A DNA stretch of 64,000 nucleotides, taken from NCBI RefSeq assembly GCF_024055605.1, contig NZ_JAMXLX010000009.1, forward strand, positions 123,868 to 187,867. Direction: 5' to 3'. This stretch comes from Ciceribacter sichuanensis (GTDB lineage Bacteria > Pseudomonadota > Alphaproteobacteria > Rhizobiales > Rhizobiaceae). Below the pieces are notes generated by a model, which did not search any database, had not been told where the DNA came from, and worked only from the letters and a program-made list of their open reading frames with translations. A program made the translations under genes and the position numbers. The number at the start of each line of letters is the position of its first letter. Position 1 is the stretch's first letter. This document shows, piece after piece, positions 59,608 through 64,000 of this stretch.

Positions 59608-60285
59608 ATGCGTCTTTTCGTGCTTCTTCTCGTGATGCTCGGCTCTGCCGCGACAGCATCGGCTGCCGGAACCTACGATCTTCTCTTTCACAAAGGGGGG
59701 CTTTCCGGCCTTCACGTTCCGGCCTCTGCGAGTGCCGGAAAAGAGCCGCCGGATGCGCTGCTTTACGATCGGGTGCTTTTGTCGGGAAAGAAGGGCGAGG
59801 CGCCGGATAACGACAATATCGGCCTGCAACTCTCTGCCGACGACAACGTGGCGCTGATCCTGCGGCAAGGTCCCCGAATGCGGTCGCTCGGCAATTTCCC
59901 GGCTTCGGTGGGCAATCCGCTCATCATGTATTTCCTCGAAAGCACATTGTCGGATGTCGCCGCGCAGTCCGGCGGAAGCCCCTATTACATCCGCAATCGC
60001 ATCAAGGAGGCCTTGATGAAGGATGCGGAGATCGTTCCGGTTTCGGTGCATCTCGGGGATCGCGACATCGCCGCGCAGAAGGTGACGTTGCGTCCGCTCG
60101 AAAAGGACAAGGCGCGGAGCAAGATGGGACGTTTTGCCGAGCTGGCGCTCTCTGTCACCGTATCGGAACAGGTGCCTGGCTGGCTCTATTCGCTGGAGGC
60201 AAATGTCCCTGAGGGGCAGGGGCCGGAAGATGCGGGTTATCGCAACGCGATCAAGCTGACGGACAAGGGCGAGGCCAAGCCATGA
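59608..60285 (+). CDS. Exported protein of unknown function (quinoprotein-associated locus)
   Basis: The 225-aa product has a clear signal peptide (MRLFVLLLVMLGSAATASAA, cleavage near SAA) and no further membrane segment, so it is periplasmic. The body carries no motif known to me. GGGAGG precedes the ATG, and the last codons overlap the next gene (ATGA), making one transcript with the 117-aa protein. It stands next to genes typical of PQQ alcohol dehydrogenase loci and may assist that system. Confidence 0.85.
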   Translation: MRLFVLLLVMLGSAATASAAGTYDLLFHKGGLSGLHVPASASAGKEPPDALLYDRVLLSGKKGEAPDNDNIGLQLSADDNVALILRQGPRMRSLGNFPASVGNPLIMYFLESTLSDVAAQSGGSPYYIRNRIKEALMKDAEIVPVSVHLGDRDIAAQKVTLRPLEKDKARSKMGRFAELALSVTVSEQVPGWLYSLEANVPEGQGPEDAGYRNAIKLTDKGEAKP

Positions 60286-60635
60286 AGCGGCTGGCAGCCT
60301 GCCTTCTTGTGGTGTCGGCTTTCGCTGCGCCTGCGTTGGGGCAAAGCCTGACGGAGCGGCTGAACGATTATCCGACGGAGGCGCGCGCCGATTACGTCTT
60401 CGGTTGCATGGCTGCAAACGGCGAAAACCGCAATGTCCTCAGGCAATGCGCCTGTTCCATCGATGTGATCGCTTCCATCCTGCCTTACGAAAAATATGTC
60501 GAGGCCGAGACCGTGCTGACCTTGCAGCAGGGGGCGGGCGAGCAGCTTTCGATGTTCAAGAGTGCGGTCGTTCCGCGTGGTATGGTCACCGAACTGAGAC
60601 GGGCACAGGCCGAGGCGGAGATGCGTTGCTTCTAA
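60282..60635 (+). CDS. Small exported cysteine-containing protein of unknown function
   Basis: The 117-aa protein has a signal peptide (MKRLAACLLVVSAFAAPALG, cleavage near ALG-Q). Four cysteines in the mature part (FGCMA, QCACS and the terminal RCF) could form disulfides or bind a cofactor; no CxxCH haem motif is present. It overlaps the preceding exported protein gene by four bases. The function is unknown, and by location it is probably part of the quinoprotein electron-transfer system. Confidence 0.85.
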   Translation: MKRLAACLLVVSAFAAPALGQSLTERLNDYPTEARADYVFGCMAANGENRNVLRQCACSIDVIASILPYEKYVEAETVLTLQQGAGEQLSMFKSAVVPRGMVTELRRAQAEAEMRCF

Positions 60636-60645
60636 ACCGTCTCCC

Positions 60646-61455
60646 TCAGGCCGGCGGACGTTTCGGCAGGACGCGGTCGAAGACGTTGCCCTCCGTATCG
60701 ACCGCGTGAATGGTAAGCTCAGGCGAACCATCATCGATATAGGTAAAGCGGAAGGTCGGGTTTTCGCTGATCGATATGCCGCCCTGCAGGGAAAACAGCA
60801 GTTCCTTGCCCTGCCGCACCTCCAGTTCTGTGATGAAGTGGGCGCCGATGAAGAGCTGTGTGATCTGGTCGCGTTGCAGGCCTGAATAATTCGGATGCCG
60901 GATCATGATCTGTGCTTCCCGCGGAACGGCCGGAGCGGCGTTCCCCGTATCGAAGCTTCTCAGCCGCATTTCGCCCATGCCCTTTAGCGCAGCCGTGGGA
61001 TCCTTTGTTGCCGGGGCGGAGCAGCCGCCGGACGCCTTGACGAAGCGGCCGGTCATGTAGCTGGCGTTCGGGGTCGTGGCGATCACCCGGATGTTGGAAT
61101 ACTGGTTGACGCGTACCCGGGTCTCGAATTTCAACGGCATCATCGCCGGTCCGAAACGGATTTCCGCTGCAACCGGCGACGGGTTTTCATCGATCACCAG
61201 CTTGATCGACGAAATGGGAACGTCCTTCACGCCCGTCTGCTCGATGGTGATCGGCACGGTGGCCGCGTCGTCGGCGCGATAGGGGGCGGTCAGGGTGAGC
61301 AGGCTTGCGCCGTCGAGTAGATGGACGTCGCCCACGATGTCACCGCGGATGTCATTCCAGGTGGCGCTTTCGACGATCGGATTGACAGGCGGATCATCAG
61401 CAAGCGCGATGCCGGCCGAGAGCAGAAGCGAGAGAGCTGCAAGTGCTTGTCTCAT
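60646..61455 (-). CDS. Quinoprotein dehydrogenase-associated SoxYZ-like carrier
   Basis: The 269-aa protein has a signal peptide (ALAALSLLLSAGIALA), a SoxY-like domain (about 35-150, VNPIVESATWNDIRGD then FNGI-like MPLKFETRVRVNQYSNIR) and a SoxZ-like domain (about 165-265, MIRHPNYSGLQRDQITQLFIGAHFITELE). GGC at about residue 150 lies where SoxY ends with its carrier Cys (ASGGCSAPAT). This fused form is known beside PQQ-dependent alcohol dehydrogenases. The start at 61455 has a GAGGGGGA stretch upstream. It is convergent with the 117-aa gene. Confidence 0.87.
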   Translation of the reverse strand: MRQALAALSLLLSAGIALADDPPVNPIVESATWNDIRGDIVGDVHLLDGASLLTLTAPYRADDAATVPITIEQTGVKDVPISSIKLVIDENPSPVAAEIRFGPAMMPLKFETRVRVNQYSNIRVIATTPNASYMTGRFVKASGGCSAPATKDPTAALKGMGEMRLRSFDTGNAAPAVPREAQIMIRHPNYSGLQRDQITQLFIGAHFITELEVRQGKELLFSLQGGISISENPTFRFTYIDDGSPELTIHAVDTEGNVFDRVLPKRPPA

Positions 61456-61624
61456 GGGTGCGATGTCCCCCTCTGATGTTGGTGACGCAATACCCGGGCA
61501 CTCATGCTCGTTATCATAAGCCATATCGGATGCGCGAAAAAGCGAGCCTTTCGGATGTGTTGTGAGGTTGCTGTCATGGACGCAGCTTCGGTGGGAGACT
61601 TGTGTTAAGAAGCGGGATTGGCCG

Positions 61625-62689
61625 ATGTTCGAGGCTTTCGTTTCCCTGTGTCTGATGTCCGCCGTGGAGGCGACAGGTGCGGCCTCCGCCGGACAACTGT
61701 GCCGTATGGCCTTGCTGCCGGGGCATGCGGCGGAGAGAAAGGCAGAGTGCGAGGAAGGGCTGAAGCATCTGCCGGCGTCATGGCTTTCCGGTTTCTCGCT
61801 TGCCGAACGCTTTTGCGCGCCACGTCCCAAGTCAAAGCTGGAATTCACAGAAGTGGCACCCGGCCTGTTTGTCCATCGAGGTGCTGTGGCGGAGCCCGAC
61901 GCGGGTAATGCCGGCGACGTTTCCAACATCGTGTTTATCGTGGGAAAGCAAAGCGTCGCGGTCATCGACGCCGGCGGTTCTCGACAGGTGGGGGAGGAGG
62001 CCTATCTCGCAGTTCGCGAACGGACACCGTTGCCGATATCCCATCTGATACTGACCCATGTACATCCCGACCACGTCTTTGGTGCCGAGCCATTGCAGGA
62101 AGCCGGGGCGCTGATCATCGGGCAGCAAAACCTGCCGCGGGCGCTGGCGGAGCGAGCTGATAGCTACCGGACCAGTTTCCTGAGGTTGATCGGAGACCTC
62201 CCTTTTCTCGGAAGCCATATCGTTGCACCGGACCGGGTGGTGTCCGACGTCGAGACGATCGACCTCGGCGACCGCGTGATCGAGTTCAAGGCATGGCCGA
62301 CAGCCCATACCTCCTCGGATCTTACCGTGTTCGACCGACAGACTGCGACGCTGATCGCCGGAGACCTGCTGTTCGACGAGCATGCCCCGGCACTCGATGG
62401 TTCGCTCAAGGGTTGGCGCTCGGTGCTGGGCGAACTTACCCGGATCAAGGCCGCCCGTGCTGTGCCGGGCCATGGCGGGCCCGTGCTTGACTGGCCAGTT
62501 GGTGCTGCGGCGCTCACCTATTATCTGGAAGTGCTGGAAGAGGAGACGCGAGCGGCCATCCGCTCGGGCGTGCCCCTTGCTGAAGCGTCCCGTAGCATCG
62601 GCAAGGGCGAAGCGGGGAAGTGGGCGTTGTTCGACCTCTACAATCCACGCAACGCGACTGCGGCCTATACCGAACTCGAATGGGAATAG
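61625..62689 (+). CDS. Quinoprotein relay system zinc metallohydrolase (MBL fold)
   Basis: The 354-aa protein has a short N-terminal segment and then a metallo-beta-lactamase domain with the zinc motif LTHVHPDHVFG (HxHxDH), plus AHTSSDL, IAGDLLFDEH and VPGHGGPV supplying the other ligands. It matches the SoxH-related group that occurs with quinoprotein dehydrogenases (relay system metallohydrolase type 2, from memory of the family). The start at 61625 is the first ATG giving a plausible export segment (LCLMSAVEATGAASA). It is divergent from the SoxYZ-like gene. Confidence 0.87.
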   Translation: MFEAFVSLCLMSAVEATGAASAGQLCRMALLPGHAAERKAECEEGLKHLPASWLSGFSLAERFCAPRPKSKLEFTEVAPGLFVHRGAVAEPDAGNAGDVSNIVFIVGKQSVAVIDAGGSRQVGEEAYLAVRERTPLPISHLILTHVHPDHVFGAEPLQEAGALIIGQQNLPRALAERADSYRTSFLRLIGDLPFLGSHIVAPDRVVSDVETIDLGDRVIEFKAWPTAHTSSDLTVFDRQTATLIAGDLLFDEHAPALDGSLKGWRSVLGELTRIKAARAVPGHGGPVLDWPVGAAALTYYLEVLEEETRAAIRSGVPLAEASRSIGKGEAGKWALFDLYNPRNATAAYTELEWE

Positions 62690-62719
62690 GGCGCCGCTTC
62701 TTTTCTTAAGCGGCACGTG

Positions 62720-63313
62720 TCAGTGCGGGACCTGCTTCAGCAGGAGCTGGGCGATGGCGTAGGCGCGCTTTTCGATGATGACGGGCGTTTCGCAGACATA
62801 GGTCAGCGCCTGCGATCGATCCTTGTAGATACGCTCGTCCCAGTCGATCTGTTCTTCCAGCTTGTCGATACGGTCGAAGTCCTGGCTCTTTTCGGAGGTC
62901 AGTTTCGCCATTTCGGTGCGGCTGTTGTCGATCTTCTTCGACAGTGCGATCTGGTTGCGGGAATAGCGCGCGATGCCGCTGATCAGGCGGTGGCGGTCTT
63001 CCGCGAGCTTGTCGAAGGCGTCGTAGAAGATGTTGCCGAGCAATTGCACATCGGCGGCCGGAGTCTTTTCGAGAAAGGCCCGAACCTGCATTTCCGCCTC
63101 TTCGAGGTTCACTCGTCGCAAGGCGAGCAAGGAGGCAAGATCGGCTGCTTCCGGAGGCAGGGGCGTTCTGGTCACAGGGGTCGGCCACATCAGTCCCGGC
63201 GACAGATTCTCGACCTTGCGCTGGATACATGGCCAGTCCGGATCGGAAAAATCCGCGGCTCCGGTGGCGGCCGGCACAAGCGCCAGAAATAGCGCAAGGC
63301 GTGCGATCTTCAT
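62720..63313 (-). CDS. Exported coiled-coil protein of unknown function
   Basis: The 197-aa protein has a signal peptide (MKIARLALFLALVPAATGA, cleavage near TGA-A) and a largely helical body with a heptad-rich stretch (about 120-165, with KLTSEKSQDFDRIDKLEEQ). Two Cys (DWPCIQ and YVCET) could form a disulfide. GGGAGG lies upstream of the start at 63313. It sits beside the metallohydrolase and formaldehyde dehydrogenase genes. I recognise no domain. Such proteins occur in quinoprotein loci, but their role is unknown. Confidence 0.8.
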   Translation of the reverse strand: MKIARLALFLALVPAATGAADFSDPDWPCIQRKVENLSPGLMWPTPVTRTPLPPEAADLASLLALRRVNLEEAEMQVRAFLEKTPAADVQLLGNIFYDAFDKLAEDRHRLISGIARYSRNQIALSKKIDNSRTEMAKLTSEKSQDFDRIDKLEEQIDWDERIYKDRSQALTYVCETPVIIEKRAYAIAQLLLKQVPH

Positions 63314-63474
63314 GACAATGTCCTCCCTGGCGCTAAGTATAGGCCTACTGACGGCGGTGCCAAAAGGGCCGATACACACACTAAGGTCGCAATTGTCACT
63401 GCGCTTGGCCCGTTTGTAATCTGTACCCAAGGCCGGAGAAGGTCTGCATCATACAAGCATTCGGGAGGCAATCC

Positions 63475-64000
63475 ATGCGCACACGCGCTGCTCTGGCTGT
63501 TCAGGCCGGAAAACCCTTAGTCGTGACTGAAGTGGAGCTCGAAGGCCCGCGTGCCGGCGAGGTTTTGATCGAGGTAAAGGCGACGGGGATCTGCCATACC
63601 GACGATTTCACCCTGTCGGGCGCCGATCCGGAAGGCCTGTTCCCGGCGATCCTCGGCCATGAAGGTGCGGGCATCGTCGTCGATGTCGGACCGGGCGTCA
63701 CCTCGGTGAAGAAGGGCGATCACGTCATCCCGCTCTACACGCCGGAATGCCGCGAATGCTATTCCTGTACCTCGCGCAAGACCAATCTGTGCACCTCGAT
63801 CCGCGCCACCCAGGGCCAGGGGGTGATGCCCGACGGCACTTCGCGCTTTTCCATCGGCAAGGACAAGATCCATCACTACATGGGCTGCTCGACGTTTTCG
63901 AACTTCACCGTGTTGCCGGAAATCGCGGTCGCCAAGGTCAATCCCGACGCGCCCTTCGACAAGATCTGCTACATCGGCTGCGGCGTCACCACCGGCATCG
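63475..64000 (+). CDS. S-(hydroxymethyl)glutathione dehydrogenase/class III alcohol dehydrogenase (3' end outside the window)
   Basis: The first 175 codons encode a zinc-dependent medium-chain alcohol dehydrogenase of class III. Catalytic zinc ligands appear in TGICHTDDF and ILGHEGAGIV, structural zinc cysteines in ECRECYSCTSRKTNLC, and the class III-typical GKDKIHHYMGCSTFSNFTV segment is present. The enzyme oxidises the formaldehyde-glutathione adduct with NAD, the step after methanol oxidation by a quinoprotein. GGGAGG lies eight bases before the ATG at 63475. The gene continues past the window. Confidence 0.95.
   Translation, partial: MRTRAALAVQAGKPLVVTEVELEGPRAGEVLIEVKATGICHTDDFTLSGADPEGLFPAILGHEGAGIVVDVGPGVTSVKKGDHVIPLYTPECRECYSCTSRKTNLCTSIRATQGQGVMPDGTSRFSIGKDKIHHYMGCSTFSNFTVLPEIAVAKVNPDAPFDKICYIGCGVTTGI

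Noticed and set aside
1..64000. Mobile elements, integrases, CRISPR arrays, tRNA or rRNA genes
   Set aside because: No transposase, integrase, repeat-spacer pattern or structured RNA gene was recognised on reading both strands. Short attachment sites could be missed without a search.

Overview
The window reads as chromosomal-type DNA of an alphaproteobacterium, most likely Rhizobiaceae. The signs are high GC throughout, an ExoY/ExoF/ExoP-style exopolysaccharide locus, a cobalamin-riboswitch-controlled nrdHIEF operon, rhizobial-type palindromic intergenic repeats, and a glutathione-dependent formaldehyde/quinoprotein oxidation region. No tRNA, rRNA, insertion sequence, prophage or CRISPR array was recognised.

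Layout. (1) 1-5.5 kb: the 3' end of metE, a tandem-hotdog thioesterase-like gene, then a sigma70-like promoter, a cobalamin riboswitch and nrdH-nrdI-nrdE-nrdF (class Ib ribonucleotide reductase). (2) 5.7-13.8 kb: a class III nucleotide cyclase, a single-domain receiver, and a stress/electrophile group: pirin, a MhqD-like hydrolase and a MhqO-like dioxygenase divergent from a LysR regulator, an alpha/beta hydrolase whose Tat signal peptide is out of frame, a DUF1275 membrane protein, a small protein and Dps. (3) 14.0-31.9 kb: a Wzx/Wzy-type exopolysaccharide locus. It holds an ExoY-like starter transferase, a methyltransferase, a flippase, three glycosyltransferases, an ExoP-like co-polymerase, an ExoF-like export protein, a pyruvyl transferase, a polymerase, a GH16 hydrolase, two regulators (a LuxR type lacking the phospho-aspartate and a Crp/Fnr type) and up to three tiny membrane proteins.

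(4) 32.3-50.4 kb: the most unusual part, a hybrid NRPS-PKS cluster. Four translationally coupled or nearly abutting genes encode A-T, KS-AT-ACP-aminotransferase-C-A-T, C-T-TE, and a formyltransferase-like/beta-propeller-like protein. They are followed by a convergent pair (Sfp-type phosphopantetheinyl transferase and DegT-family aminotransferase) and a GMC oxidoreductase. The domain order predicts an aminoacyl starter extended by malonate, amination of the beta-keto group, then addition of what looks like glycine. The last protein has an altered condensation motif (HQ in place of HH), no adenylation domain, and a thioesterase with Cys instead of Ser as nucleophile. I do not recognise this assembly line as a known pathway.

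(5) 50.4-54.9 kb: a probable proline/hydroxyproline-type amino acid catabolic cluster (Ldh-family reductase, M24 peptidase, DadA-like dehydrogenase, GntR regulator with a candidate operator). (6) 55.3-64.0 kb: a LuxR response regulator, a FIST sensor and a hybrid histidine kinase. They precede periplasmic genes associated with PQQ-dependent alcohol dehydrogenases (SoxYZ-like carrier, zinc metallohydrolase, three uncharacterised exported proteins) and the start of glutathione-dependent formaldehyde dehydrogenase. This points to regulated methanol/alcohol oxidation, with the dehydrogenase itself probably outside the window.
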